A DNA stretch of 64,000 nt from Prevotella sp. (lineage in GTDB: Bacteria > Bacteroidota > Bacteroidia > Bacteroidales > Dysgonomonadaceae), in the NCBI GenBank assembly GCA_031285625.1, contig JAITVV010000093.1:124001-188000 (forward strand), written 5' to 3'. The notes below the pieces were generated by a model. It searched no databases. It was not told the DNA's origin and saw nothing but the letters and a program-made list of their open reading frames with translations. This document shows, one piece after another, positions 54,174 through 63,867 of this stretch (the stretch's first letter is position 1; each line of letters starts with the position of its first letter). A program made the position numbers and the translations under genes.

Positions 54174-55724
54174 TTAAGGACGTAATTCCAATATGAAACG
54201 ACAACCTTTAGTATATGTTTTATCTAAAGTCAGGTTTCCGTTTAGTTTGATGGCTATAAGTGAACATATTGGTAAGCCTAATCCATCCCCTTCGGCCAGA
54301 TCTCTTACTTTAGTAAACGGTTTAAACATATCCTCTTGCATCTTTTCAGGAATACCGGCTCCGCTATTTGTAACAACAAACTGATAAACATTTGCCCCTC
54401 TTTTTTTGAAATCCAGAATAATATATCCACTTTCGGTATGTAAAGCAGCATTTTTCAATAAGTGCTGTAAAATATGATCTAAATGCTCCTGGTTGGTTTT
54501 AATTTTTATTTTAGGCGCATTTACTGAAAGTGAAACTTCTGGTTTAACACATCCTCTGATTGAATCTAAGTTCCTTTCACAAAGAATATTCATATCCACC
54601 TCCTCTGTTTCATAAGGTTCTGATAATGTATTCTCCAGTTCAGAAAGTTCCTGAATATTATCACAGAACTTCTGTAAAGCCTCAATATGAGTTTTCACTT
54701 CACCTGCCGGTTCTGGAGCTTTATCCATTGCTTTATCTGCAGATGCAGAAATTGCATTCAAAGTAGGTGCCATTTGCTCCGATATGTTATGTATAAATTG
54801 AGATTTCAATTCATTATGTTCATTAGCTGTCTGAACACTTTTTTTCAAGGTACGGTTACGCATAACAAACCGTAATAAAGTGACAGCAAGGAAGATCAAT
54901 GCTCCCGCCAGAATAGCAGAAAGGATGCAAAGTCCTACTATAATATACATCCTTGACGATAAAGCATCATCTTTTTCACTTATAGTATTCAAACTTTCAG
55001 TGTACTTCTTCTCCTGTATTTCCAGTTCGTCTTTAACCTTCAATTGTTTCACCGAATCTGTCCACTGAATATAACGTTCATATGCAAGACTAGCCAATAA
55101 TGTATTATTTTTAGCCTTGGCCTTTTCTATTAAATTGCGGTATACCTCACTGGCCCTGTCATATTCTTTATTTTCTTTATATTGGTTAATAAGCTTCTGA
55201 ATAGAAACATCCCCCTGTGAGTTAAGACCAAATGCATAGTAATATTCTGCTTCGGAATAGAGCTTTATCTTATTTAGCGAGTCATTCTTTGTTTGATTAA
55301 CTATTTCTTCCAATTTATTTAATTCAGCTTGTGCCCGATCCGAAGATTTTCTTTTAGCATATATCTGCAAGCGTTCATTAGCCAGAGCAAAGCGCAGATC
55401 GTAGAGAGGATTGCCAAGTTTCTTCTCGTTAGCAGAAATCAGCCATTCGACTTCCAGAAGTACGTCCAAGCCTTCTTTAGAGTTATTTTCACGAGAATAA
55501 AGAGATCCGGTCTGCAAGCCACACTCAATAGCATTTGTATAATCCCCTTGCATCATAAATGCCCTGTAAGCTTGTTTAAATAAACTACGGGCCTTTACAT
55601 AATCTTTCTGCGTGAGGCTACTTTCTGCAAGACTTCTTAATTCTTCAGCTTTAGTTTGTGCATTCACATTGTTCACTGTGATTAGGCACAGAGCAACAAC
55701 AAAGAATACATTTAAAATTTTCAT
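54174..55724 (-). CDS. TPR histidine-kinase-like protein lacking the phospho-acceptor His
   Basis: A 516-residue protein with a signal peptide (1-22, ending VNAQ), TPR-like helices in the periplasm (about 25-225), one transmembrane helix (about 259-288), a dimerisation segment and a complete HATPase domain (N-box HILQHLLKNAALHT about 417-430; TNSGAGIPE about 452; DGLGLPICSLIAIKL about 480). The H-box is degenerate: in FIHNISEQMAPTLN the position of the canonical His (after Ser315) is Glu316 and the next Glu is Gln317. The nearest His, 312, is one helical turn earlier. The protein may thus be an ATP-binding sensor without normal phosphotransfer. No response regulator is adjacent. Confidence 0.9.
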   Translation of the reverse strand: MKILNVFFVVALCLITVNNVNAQTKAEELRSLAESSLTQKDYVKARSLFKQAYRAFMMQGDYTNAIECGLQTGSLYSRENNSKEGLDVLLEVEWLISANEKKLGNPLYDLRFALANERLQIYAKRKSSDRAQAELNKLEEIVNQTKNDSLNKIKLYSEAEYYYAFGLNSQGDVSIQKLINQYKENKEYDRASEVYRNLIEKAKAKNNTLLASLAYERYIQWTDSVKQLKVKDELEIQEKKYTESLNTISEKDDALSSRMYIIVGLCILSAILAGALIFLAVTLLRFVMRNRTLKKSVQTANEHNELKSQFIHNISEQMAPTLNAISASADKAMDKAPEPAGEVKTHIEALQKFCDNIQELSELENTLSEPYETEEVDMNILCERNLDSIRGCVKPEVSLSVNAPKIKIKTNQEHLDHILQHLLKNAALHTESGYIILDFKKRGANVYQFVVTNSGAGIPEKMQEDMFKPFTKVRDLAEGDGLGLPICSLIAIKLNGNLTLDKTYTKGCRFILELRP

Positions 55725-55765
55725 GCCAATAATTTTAATTATGAGTAATTGTTTTGTATAGTTTT

Positions 55766-55787
55766 AAAGATTGATTTATCAATCTTT
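55766..55787. promoter_or_regulatory. Perfect palindrome upstream of the kinase-like gene
   Basis: AAAGATTGAT-TT-ATCAATCTTT: a 10-bp perfect inverted repeat 42 bases before the start codon of the minus-strand kinase-like gene. It could be an operator or a leader hairpin. Its role is unknown. Confidence 0.45.
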
Positions 55788-55866
55788 TGTGTAAAGTTTA
55801 TGTCTCAGTGTTCCACTGGCAAAACGGATGTAGTCTAATCCGTAAAAAACGAAGGTAATATCTTGA

Positions 55867-55898
55867 ATAGCACCTCAAACTTGTGTTTGAGGTGCTAT
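55867..55898 (-). terminator. Hairpin after the phosphohexomutase gene
   Basis: ATAGCACCTCAAAC and GTTTGAGGTGCTAT form a perfect 14-bp stem with loop TTGT, 17 bases beyond the mutase stop codon on the minus strand. The T-run is about 10 bases further on, so termination is likely but not textbook. Confidence 0.65.
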
Positions 55899-55915
55899 AT
55901 GTTAATTTTCAGGAA

Positions 55916-57664
55916 TCAGATACCTAAATCTTTGCAAACCTGCTCAATTTTCTTTTCTGTTGCTGCATCCACAGCATCAAATTCGGCTCTTGATTTTAAT
56001 TTGCTTTGTACTTCTATATAAAACTTAATTTTAGGTTCGGTACCTGAAGGACGGATAGAAACTTTTGTTTTATCCTCTGTAAAATATTGCAATACATTCG
56101 AAGTGGTCGGCATTTCTAGAGTATATTCCTCATTGATATCCAGATCCTGAGCTTTTAATGTAACAAAGTCCTTTATTAAAATAACTTTAGACCCGGCGAT
56201 TTGTTTTATAGGGTTTTCTCTAAAATTTTTCATCATAGCTTCAATCTCTTCAGCTCCACTCCTGCCCTCTTTTGTTACAGAAATACCTTTCTCTTTAGAG
56301 AAGCCATATTCTACATATATATCTTGCAGCATCTCATACAATGTTTTACCATTATCTTTTGCCCATGCAGCAATTTCACCAAATAAGATAGCAGCAGACA
56401 CAGAATCCTTGTCCCGAACAAAATCTTCGGCTAAGAAACCATAACTTTCTTCACCTCCACCAATATAATTACGTTTGCCTTCCAGTTCACGCATTACAGC
56501 AGCGATCCATTTAAAACCAGTATAGCATTCAAACATTTCCACACCGTTCTTCTCAGATACAACTTGCGTTAAAGCACTGGTAACAATAGTACGGACTGTA
56601 TAATCTTTCTTTGATAATAGTCCTAATTCTTTTCTACGGGTAATTATATAATAGATAAGAATAATCATTGTCTGATTGCCATTCAGAAGAATGATCTCAC
56701 CTTTATCATCACGTATCGCCGCTCCAAAACGGTCTGCATCCGGATCTGTTGCAAATACAAGTTCTGCATTAGTTTCTACAGCTTTCTTTACCGCCAGAGC
56801 CATCGCAGCAGGGTCTTCTGGATTAGGTGAAATAACTGTTGGGAAATCACCACTCAATACATCCTGTTCCGGAACATTTATTACATTATTGAATCCACAA
56901 GCTTTCAGCGCTTTGGGTATAATAGTAAATCCAGTTCCATGTAGAGGTGTATATACAATGCCGATATTTCCATGACGCTTTATTGAATCAGGAGATAGCA
57001 ATAAAGTCTTTAAGTCCTTGATATAAGCATCATCCATCTCTTTACCCAGTGATTCTATCAGCTTTTTATCTCCACCCTTAAATTTAATCTGGTCAACCTG
57101 AACGCGGTTAACTTCAGCTATAATATTTTTATCATGAGGTGGAATCACCTGTGCTCCATCTTCCCAATATACTTTATATCCGTTGTATGCTTTTGGATTG
57201 TGAGATGCTGTAATCATAATACCACTTTGACATCCCAATTTACGGATTGCATAAGAAACTTCCGGAGTTGGGCGAAGATCTTCGAACAAATATGCTTTTA
57301 TCCCATTTGCAGCAAAAATTTCAGCTGAAATTTCAGCATATTTACGGCTGTTGTTACGACAATCATGACCTATTACAACTTTTATTTCTTTTAATGAAGA
57401 GAATTCTTTCAATAAGTAATTCGCTAACCCTTGGGTTGCTCCACCTATGGTATATATATTAACCCGATTGGTTCCTACTCCCATTATACCACGAAGACCA
57501 CCTGTTCCAAATTCCAGGTCTTTGTAGAAAGCCTCAATCAATTCGGTTTTATCTTCTTTGTCTAATAATGTCTGAACTTCTTTTCTTGTTTCAGAATCGT
57601 ATTTCTCTGACAACCAAGTCTTCGCTTTTGTTGTCACCTGCATCAGTAACTCATTACTATCCAT
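55916..57664 (-). CDS. Phosphoglucomutase/phosphomannomutase family enzyme
   Basis: A 582-residue alpha-D-phosphohexomutase. Residue landmarks: TASHNPKAYNGYK with the phosphoserine, DPDADRFGA for the metal, GGGEESYGF for sugar binding and RPSGTEPKIKFY for phosphate binding. Length matches the PgcA-type phosphoglucomutase group. It should interconvert hexose 1- and 6-phosphates and so feed nucleotide-sugar synthesis, which suits the EPS cluster, though it is a separate unit. A -7-like box lies at 57799-57806. Confidence 0.95.
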   Translation of the reverse strand: MDSNELLMQVTTKAKTWLSEKYDSETRKEVQTLLDKEDKTELIEAFYKDLEFGTGGLRGIMGVGTNRVNIYTIGGATQGLANYLLKEFSSLKEIKVVIGHDCRNNSRKYAEISAEIFAANGIKAYLFEDLRPTPEVSYAIRKLGCQSGIMITASHNPKAYNGYKVYWEDGAQVIPPHDKNIIAEVNRVQVDQIKFKGGDKKLIESLGKEMDDAYIKDLKTLLLSPDSIKRHGNIGIVYTPLHGTGFTIIPKALKACGFNNVINVPEQDVLSGDFPTVISPNPEDPAAMALAVKKAVETNAELVFATDPDADRFGAAIRDDKGEIILLNGNQTMIILIYYIITRRKELGLLSKKDYTVRTIVTSALTQVVSEKNGVEMFECYTGFKWIAAVMRELEGKRNYIGGGEESYGFLAEDFVRDKDSVSAAILFGEIAAWAKDNGKTLYEMLQDIYVEYGFSKEKGISVTKEGRSGAEEIEAMMKNFRENPIKQIAGSKVILIKDFVTLKAQDLDINEEYTLEMPTTSNVLQYFTEDKTKVSIRPSGTEPKIKFYIEVQSKLKSRAEFDAVDAATEKKIEQVCKDLGI

Positions 57665-57798
57665 GCTCGCTTTTCTTTTTAATTTATATTGTTCTTTGTA
57701 GTGTAATTATAAAAGGTTACAGACCCAATTTCAAATAACAACAACTATAACTGTTACATTCGAAATATTATCAAATAACATATGTTATTTATAACCAA

Positions 57799-57806
57799 CA
57801 AATATA
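57799..57806 (-). promoter_or_regulatory. Putative -7 promoter box (phosphohexomutase gene)
   Basis: Minus strand reads TATATTTG, matching TAnnTTTG, 134 bases upstream of the start codon. The long leader and lack of a -33 box make this uncertain. Confidence 0.3.
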
Positions 57807-57861
57807 ATAAATTTTAGCAGGAAAAAGTTAGTACAATTAAGAAATACGAATAAAAAATGAC

Positions 57862-60075
57862 TTAAATCATTCCATATTTTATTTGATCGAAAAGGAATGG
57901 AAATATATTTTTATCCACTCCATGATCTATCAAACTATCTTTATCTGCATCGAAAAGTAAAGTGAATAACTCAAAGTCATTATCAGTATACACGGCTTTT
58001 TTGTAATAGGCGATGGCTTCACTTTTGTTACCCATACATAACTCTACATGCCCTGCATTCAGATAATCATGAATAGTCGGTTTCCCTGTAAGTATTTGAG
58101 CATAGTATCTCTGAGAAACATCATATTTTTTCAATAAAAAAGCAGTCCAGGCTATTGGTCTTTGAGCTTTTATACCTTTACTATCCAGTAACTCAACTTT
58201 GAAATATGAATTTAAAGCTTGTTCGTAATCACCCAGTTCAAGGTAGCAATGTCCTATATTAAGTTCTGTACTAATATTATCCGGGGAAAGCTTAGCGGCC
58301 TTCTTATAGTAATCTAATGATAACTCAGGCTTTTTCAATGTACGATACAATTGAGCTATACGTTTTATAATCCACGAATTATTAGGTTTCAGGAGATCTG
58401 CCTGCAAATACGCATCCAATGCGCCTGGCTGATCATTCAGCATTTGCTTACAGTATCCTATTTTCTGCCATATATTATCGCTCTGATTATCGATTTCTAC
58501 CAACCGGTTGAATATATCCAATGCTTCCTTAAAGTTATTTTTATCGAAGCAATACAAAGCAATCTTCTTCATACTGTCTATATCTGAAATAAGCGGAGCT
58601 ATAGACTTTTTATCATAAAAATTTAAACTGAGTTTAAAGATATCAAAGAAGCCATTCCTGTAAGGATATAATTTAAAGAAGCGGTATAAATCCTGTATAT
58701 ATTGGTTTGAAATAACTTCATCATCGATAGTCGGATTCATTGCTTGCGCCTCTTTTTGAAGCTGCTTAATTTCTTCAGACTCGGCCCCCATTTTACCCAT
58801 CATCATTTCTCGCTGAGCAGGCGATATCTGTAACAGGCTCAGGCAGAACGAATATTTATCGGAATTACACATATGTCCCGAATCCAGAATAGCGGTTTTC
58901 AACAGGTTATTACTATTATCTTCCGGGAAGAATGATACAAATTCAGAATAAGAGGGGTCAAATGGTAAGAACCAATTTCCCATCTCAGAGAAAAAAGGAA
59001 AGCTTTTTAGTCCTGAAAAAGTAGAATGGAAAACATCAGCACCTTCCATCTGCAAATTCGAATATTCCTGTAACTTTTTTCCCAGCCCCGACTCTTCCAA
59101 TTCCTTTTGCCATTCAGGATTCTTTTCAGAAAAATCAGTATCCCCCATCAATTCTTCCATATTCAATTTCCGGCCTGCGAGATTATTAATTTTCATCATT
59201 TCAGGCAAAATTTCCTCTCTTATCTTTTTACTGATCTGTTCTGTCTCTCTAGATCGGATCAATTGAATTATAGTGCGAAGAATTGCTTTACGAAAGTCTA
59301 GGTTTTCTGACAGAATATCTAATTGATTTTGCAATTCAGGATATAAAGACCAACGGATATCATACATTTGCATAACTATCACTAATCCAACAATGGAACG
59401 GGCACGTAGTTGCATATTATCAGAAGTAGCAGCATGCATCAGTACCTGCACTTTCTTAGCATCAAACCGATGAAACAGGCTCATAGATAAGGCTGAAAGG
59501 AACAAACATTTCTCACGTACAGACAAATCCAAATTATCTATAAATGAAAGGTAATCGTTCATATCTGTATCATTAGCACGCGGAGAAACAAATATAGAAT
59601 TAAATATATCTGATCCGATCCTTTCACGCTTTACGGATAATTCTCGTTTCCTGTTCTTCTTTTCCTCAATATCTTCTATTAAATCAGCTAAAGATAAAGA
59701 ATCCAAAGTATCTTTTAATTGGAACTGGTATTCAGCTAAAGAATTATTTTTTGGTGCATTTGCTCTATATTTTTCGTAGAATATATTTGATGATTCAATA
59801 TTTAGCAATTCTTCAGTCGCATCATCCGTTAATTCGTATAATGACCGCAACAAATTGCGGTATACAGTTTCACGTTCAGGATCTGCAACTCCTTCAAACA
59901 TATAGTGAAGCATATACTTGTAGTTTGTTTCCAACTCACTTAATGTTCCGGATATTTTCCAATCTTGTAGATGTACTGATAATTTAATTAATAAATCAAA
60001 AGCATCCTTTAACTGCCTTTTTGACAGATTAAGAAGTATATCTTTTTTGAGTGATATGATATCGCGATTATTCAT
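57862..60075 (-). CDS. Large cytoplasmic tetratricopeptide repeat protein
   Basis: A 737-residue protein without signal peptide or membrane segment. The first 480 residues are helical and highly charged, with a conserved-looking SFPFFSEMGNWFLPFDPSYSEF region around 350; I do not recognise a domain. The last 240 residues hold about six TPR units (for example IWQKIGYCKQMLNDQPGALDAYLQADLLKP and ELNIGHCYLELGDYEQALNSYFKVELL). It lies 29 bases downstream of the antiporter gene in the same direction and may share its transcript. Likely a protein-interaction scaffold; the function is unknown. Confidence 0.88.
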   Translation of the reverse strand: MNNRDIISLKKDILLNLSKRQLKDAFDLLIKLSVHLQDWKISGTLSELETNYKYMLHYMFEGVADPERETVYRNLLRSLYELTDDATEELLNIESSNIFYEKYRANAPKNNSLAEYQFQLKDTLDSLSLADLIEDIEEKKNRKRELSVKRERIGSDIFNSIFVSPRANDTDMNDYLSFIDNLDLSVREKCLFLSALSMSLFHRFDAKKVQVLMHAATSDNMQLRARSIVGLVIVMQMYDIRWSLYPELQNQLDILSENLDFRKAILRTIIQLIRSRETEQISKKIREEILPEMMKINNLAGRKLNMEELMGDTDFSEKNPEWQKELEESGLGKKLQEYSNLQMEGADVFHSTFSGLKSFPFFSEMGNWFLPFDPSYSEFVSFFPEDNSNNLLKTAILDSGHMCNSDKYSFCLSLLQISPAQREMMMGKMGAESEEIKQLQKEAQAMNPTIDDEVISNQYIQDLYRFFKLYPYRNGFFDIFKLSLNFYDKKSIAPLISDIDSMKKIALYCFDKNNFKEALDIFNRLVEIDNQSDNIWQKIGYCKQMLNDQPGALDAYLQADLLKPNNSWIIKRIAQLYRTLKKPELSLDYYKKAAKLSPDNISTELNIGHCYLELGDYEQALNSYFKVELLDSKGIKAQRPIAWTAFLLKKYDVSQRYYAQILTGKPTIHDYLNAGHVELCMGNKSEAIAYYKKAVYTDNDFELFTLLFDADKDSLIDHGVDKNIFPFLFDQIKYGMI

Positions 60076-60104
60076 TCTCCTATTATTAGCTGTTATTCAA
60101 CAAA

Positions 60105-62381
60105 TTAGTTAGTTAATACTAGTGTAGAAGGAGCGTCTTTCATCAGTTTCGGATTTCTGTCATCTAGCTCTTTCCAGCTATTGAGGCTAATTAATATCAA
60201 GTCCTGTTTATTCAATATATCACTGTCCACTGGTATATTGTTATTCCATAATTGGAACAGATAAGGATTAACCGCTTTAATTGCTTTTACTGATTTTATA
60301 AATTCTATAGAATTGTCTGCCAGACCAATAGGATCCCACAAAGTAATCCTTACATATGAATTCTGAGCTAAACGTTCCATAAATTCTCCTACAAAAATAT
60401 CATCTTCGTCAAGTATGGGAACAAAAATATTACGCATACTTACCAATCCTTTATCAATAAACATGCCAACCGGCATATCACTCTTCGAAACAATAGTACG
60501 TGTATTTTCATCGAGAGGGGCAAGAAGTATACGACTCCATTTTTTCTGATTACCAAATTTCATCAACAGATAGTTTGGTATATGCAATAACTTGTTGGAA
60601 AAACCAAGAAAACGTTCAAGTACATTGTTGTTGTCAACAAATCCTTTGTAACCTATCAGAAGAAAGTCATAATCCCCCTTATTCGCTATTTTGGCTACGT
60701 TGGTACTTATATCTCCTACGACCTTAAACATTGGAGTAAAGTTCTGCTGTAAGCTATGAGCTTCTTCCTTTATCGAATCAAATACTTCTTCTGCTTCTTC
60801 TTCCACCCCATACTGATATAAAAGATTACCTTCAGAAAGATGAAGCATCGTCAGTTCAGAATTAGCCTGTTTTTTACGGATAAAGCTATTTGCCAAAAAC
60901 AATAATTTTCGTCCGGTTTTGGCACTTTTGAATGAAACAAGTATTTTATACTTATCCTCTACCTGATTTTCGTCAGTTTGCTTCTTCTTAAATACCTTCT
61001 CTATAAGACTTAACAATGGAGAAGTCATAAAAGTTGTCACTAAAGCCATAACAACCATCATTGCAAACACTTCAGGAGTAAGAATACCCAAGTCGAGACC
61101 AATATTCAATACAACCAGCTCCATTAATCCGCGGGTATTCATCAAAGCCCCAATCATAAGGCTGTCTTTCCAGCTGTTTCCTACAAAACGTGCTGCTAAA
61201 GCACTACCCATCGATTTACCAACTACTGCCAAAAAGATAATTCCTCCGCAAATTATCCATAGGTGTGGTTCGTTTAATAAGCCTATATGAGTGCGAAGCC
61301 CTGTATAAACAAAGAATAGCGGAAGGAGCAAGACAAGCGCTACATCTTCTATTTTTTCAGTAAACAGGTTTCTGAAATTATAGTTTGTCGGCATAATAAC
61401 ACCTGCAAGAAAGGCTCCGAAAAGGGCATGAATACCAATTATTTCTGTTGCATAAGCCGATAGGAACAGTACCAGAAAGAACACACCTATTACAGACTTA
61501 CTGATTGTACGGTTGGATATTTGCATATCTGCAATCCGTTTCAGGAATGGACGCACAACCCTAAACATTAATATTACATATATTACAGCCAGCAGTATAA
61601 CAAACAAAGCACTCGCCACCGATCCTGCCTTGACAATGGCAATAACAGCGGCCAATAAGCACCACGCCGTAATATCATCAATGGCTGCACAGGTAATTAT
61701 TGTTGCACCCAAAGGAGTCTTGTTAATCCCCCTCTCATGGATAATCCTGGCCATTACCGGAAACGCGGCAATACTCATGGCAATACCCATAAATAAAGCA
61801 AAAGGTAGAAAAACAGCTGTCTGATGTGTATAGTTTTCGAACAAAAAATAAGCAGCAAGGACACCAAGAGTAAAAGCGACAAAAATACTTGTATGGCTAA
61901 TGATTAAGGCGTTGTTTGCCTTGCTTCTGATCGTTTTCAGGTTAAGCTCCATCCCCACAATAAACATGAACAGGACGAGCCCTATATTACTTAGAAAACG
62001 AATATTGTCTAATGAGGATTCGGGAAAAAGAAATTCTGATGCATTCGGGAAATAATAACCCAGTAAAGAAGGCCCTAATACTACCCCGGCAAATATCTCA
62101 CCGATCACTGTCGGTTGCCCAATCTTCTGGCATATCCAACCAAAAATTCTGACCGCAAGCAGGATTACAACAATCTGTAATAATAAAACAGCTAATGGTG
62201 CAGCCAGATCTTCATGCAAATGGTTCAGGAAATCGCCCCATGCAGAAGTTTTAGATGCTAATCCGTATACATTTTGTTTTACTTCCAGATTTAGCCTTCC
62301 CGTACGGATTATAGTATATATAAGAAAAGAAAAGACAGCTAAAATAGAAGTATAAAAGATTAGGTTTTTATATTTTTTCAT
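60105..62381 (-). CDS. CPA2 family cation:proton antiporter with C-terminal regulatory domain
   Basis: A 758-residue inner-membrane protein. An extra N-terminal helix precedes a Na/H-exchanger domain of about 12 helices (about 65-455). GQPTVIGEIFAGVVLGPSLLG and CAAIDDITAW are the CPA2 landmarks, the latter carrying the ion-binding Asp pair. The cytoplasmic tail (about 470-758) looks like a universal-stress-type (Usp) nucleotide-binding region (LLIGYKGF). It should exchange Na+ or K+ for H+. The start is the ATG at 62381; a TTG two codons earlier is less likely. An inverted repeat overlaps its promoter. Confidence 0.93.
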   Translation of the reverse strand: MKKYKNLIFYTSILAVFSFLIYTIIRTGRLNLEVKQNVYGLASKTSAWGDFLNHLHEDLAAPLAVLLLQIVVILLAVRIFGWICQKIGQPTVIGEIFAGVVLGPSLLGYYFPNASEFLFPESSLDNIRFLSNIGLVLFMFIVGMELNLKTIRSKANNALIISHTSIFVAFTLGVLAAYFLFENYTHQTAVFLPFALFMGIAMSIAAFPVMARIIHERGINKTPLGATIITCAAIDDITAWCLLAAVIAIVKAGSVASALFVILLAVIYVILMFRVVRPFLKRIADMQISNRTISKSVIGVFFLVLFLSAYATEIIGIHALFGAFLAGVIMPTNYNFRNLFTEKIEDVALVLLLPLFFVYTGLRTHIGLLNEPHLWIICGGIIFLAVVGKSMGSALAARFVGNSWKDSLMIGALMNTRGLMELVVLNIGLDLGILTPEVFAMMVVMALVTTFMTSPLLSLIEKVFKKKQTDENQVEDKYKILVSFKSAKTGRKLLFLANSFIRKKQANSELTMLHLSEGNLLYQYGVEEEAEEVFDSIKEEAHSLQQNFTPMFKVVGDISTNVAKIANKGDYDFLLIGYKGFVDNNNVLERFLGFSNKLLHIPNYLLMKFGNQKKWSRILLAPLDENTRTIVSKSDMPVGMFIDKGLVSMRNIFVPILDEDDIFVGEFMERLAQNSYVRITLWDPIGLADNSIEFIKSVKAIKAVNPYLFQLWNNNIPVDSDILNKQDLILISLNSWKELDDRNPKLMKDAPSTLVLTN

Positions 62382-62396
62382 TAACAAATCCCACTA

Positions 62397-62462
62397 TATT
62401 TTCTGATTTTCCATTATTTGCAACAATTATTGCAAATTTACATGATTATTTTCTGATTTTCC
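62397..62462. repeat. Two 16-bp direct repeats flanking the antiporter promoter
   Basis: TATTTTCTGATTTTCC occurs at 62397-62412 and again, identical, at 62447-62462. The repeats flank the -7 box and the inverted repeat. Confidence 0.6.
62416..62440 (-). promoter_or_regulatory. Antiporter promoter with overlapping inverted repeat
   Basis: Minus strand reads TAAATTTG at 62433-62440 (a -7 box), 52 bases before the start codon. It is overlapped by a perfect inverted repeat ATTTGCAA-CAATTA-TTGCAAAT at 62416-62437, which could be an operator. Confidence 0.5.
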
Positions 62463-62501
62463 CTCATTATGTAAAAAATCCCCATAAACAGGCCGATGCA
62501 A

Positions 62502-63764
62502 TTAGTTCTTTTTGACCAGAATTTTATCAATACGGGCTCCGTCCATATCCATAATTTCAATTGAGAGATTTTTCCATATCAATTGTTCTCCGGCCTTGGG
62601 TATATGGCCCAATTTATCCAGGATCAGACCACTGATTGTATTATAGTCATATTTATTATATAAGTCACCCATTCTGAAATAGATAAGGAAATTATAGAAA
62701 GAGCACTGTCCGTCAACCAGACAACTGCCATCTTGCCGTTGAATTATTTCAGGCTCTTCCAGTGGATCTAAAATTGTTCCTACCAGAGCTTCCAATATAT
62801 CTTTCAACGTAACGACGCCTTTTACAGTACCAAATTCATCACATACAAGTGCATATGAGACATGATTTGATTTCATGTCTTCCAAGGCACTGTATACTTC
62901 CATATTCTCATAAAAGTATTGAACAGGTCGTGTTATTTGCTTTATATCGAAATCCGGATCTTCAATTTTGCCAAACATATCTTTAACATAAGCAACACCT
63001 TCTACATGATCCAAGTCCTTATTCCCAACCGGATATTTATCAAAAGGATTATTATGGATAAGTTTCACAATTTCTTCATTTGCCATATCAGTATCTATCC
63101 AGACAATATCACCTCTGTGTGTCATTATCGATTCCAGATCCCTGTCTCCCAGATTGAATACACGTTCTACAATATCTTTTTCAACATCCTGCACTTCACC
63201 ATCTTCGGCCCCTTCTTTTACCATCGATTTTATTTCTTCCTCAGTTACCCTGCTATCAGATGTTTTTATGCCCAGAAGCCCAAACATCAACGAAGAACTT
63301 TTAGATAAAACCCATACAAACGGAGAAGCAATAATAGATAAATAATGCATTGGTCTTGCAATAATCTTAGCCACTTTTTCAGCTGAACTCATACCAATAC
63401 GTTTAGGCACCAGTTCACCAAAAACGATTGTAAAATAAGTGACAACAATAACAATTCCGACCTGTGCTACAGGATAAGCATAATTAGCCGGAAACCCGAT
63501 ATTTATCAATAATCCGGAAACATCACCGGCCAATACATCACCCGAGTAGAGCCCTGTAACTATTCCAATAAGGGTAATACCAACCTGAACTGTGGACAGA
63601 AAGCGATCTGGATTCCCCGCCAGATCTATAGCAGCCTGAGCTGATTTATTCCCACGTTTGGCTTCATTTTTCAGGCTTGACTTGCGTGCAGATATTACGG
63701 CTATTTCCGACATTGAAAAAACACCATTTAAAAGTATCAACGCAACAATAATTAGGATTTCCAT
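62502..63764 (-). CDS. CNNM/CorC (hemolysin-type) membrane protein with CBS domains
   Basis: A 420-residue protein: a CNNM transmembrane domain (about 1-175, with LNGVFSMSEIAVISARKSSL and FGELVPKRIG), a CBS pair (about 200-335, including MTHRGDIVWID and YALVCDEFGTVKGVVTLKDILEALVG) and a CorC/HlyC C-terminal domain (about 345-418). Members are linked to magnesium or other cation efflux; hemolysin is a historical name. It lies 121 bases upstream of the antiporter in the same direction but behind a separate promoter region. Confidence 0.94.
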   Translation of the reverse strand: MEILIIVALILLNGVFSMSEIAVISARKSSLKNEAKRGNKSAQAAIDLAGNPDRFLSTVQVGITLIGIVTGLYSGDVLAGDVSGLLINIGFPANYAYPVAQVGIVIVVTYFTIVFGELVPKRIGMSSAEKVAKIIARPMHYLSIIASPFVWVLSKSSSLMFGLLGIKTSDSRVTEEEIKSMVKEGAEDGEVQDVEKDIVERVFNLGDRDLESIMTHRGDIVWIDTDMANEEIVKLIHNNPFDKYPVGNKDLDHVEGVAYVKDMFGKIEDPDFDIKQITRPVQYFYENMEVYSALEDMKSNHVSYALVCDEFGTVKGVVTLKDILEALVGTILDPLEEPEIIQRQDGSCLVDGQCSFYNFLIYFRMGDLYNKYDYNTISGLILDKLGHIPKAGEQLIWKNLSIEIMDMDGARIDKILVKKN

Positions 63765-63787
63765 ATGTGTTATTAATATTCAGAGAA

Positions 63788-63795
63788 CGAAGTTA
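63788..63795 (-). promoter_or_regulatory. Weak -7-like box (CNNM/CorC gene)
   Basis: Minus strand reads TAACTTCG, one mismatch from TAnnTTTG, 24 bases before the start codon. Confidence 0.3.
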
Positions 63796-63867
63796 AAGAA
63801 TTCTGCAATGTATTTTATATTATTTAGTATTTATTAATGTCAATTGGTATAATAGGTATAAACGTTT

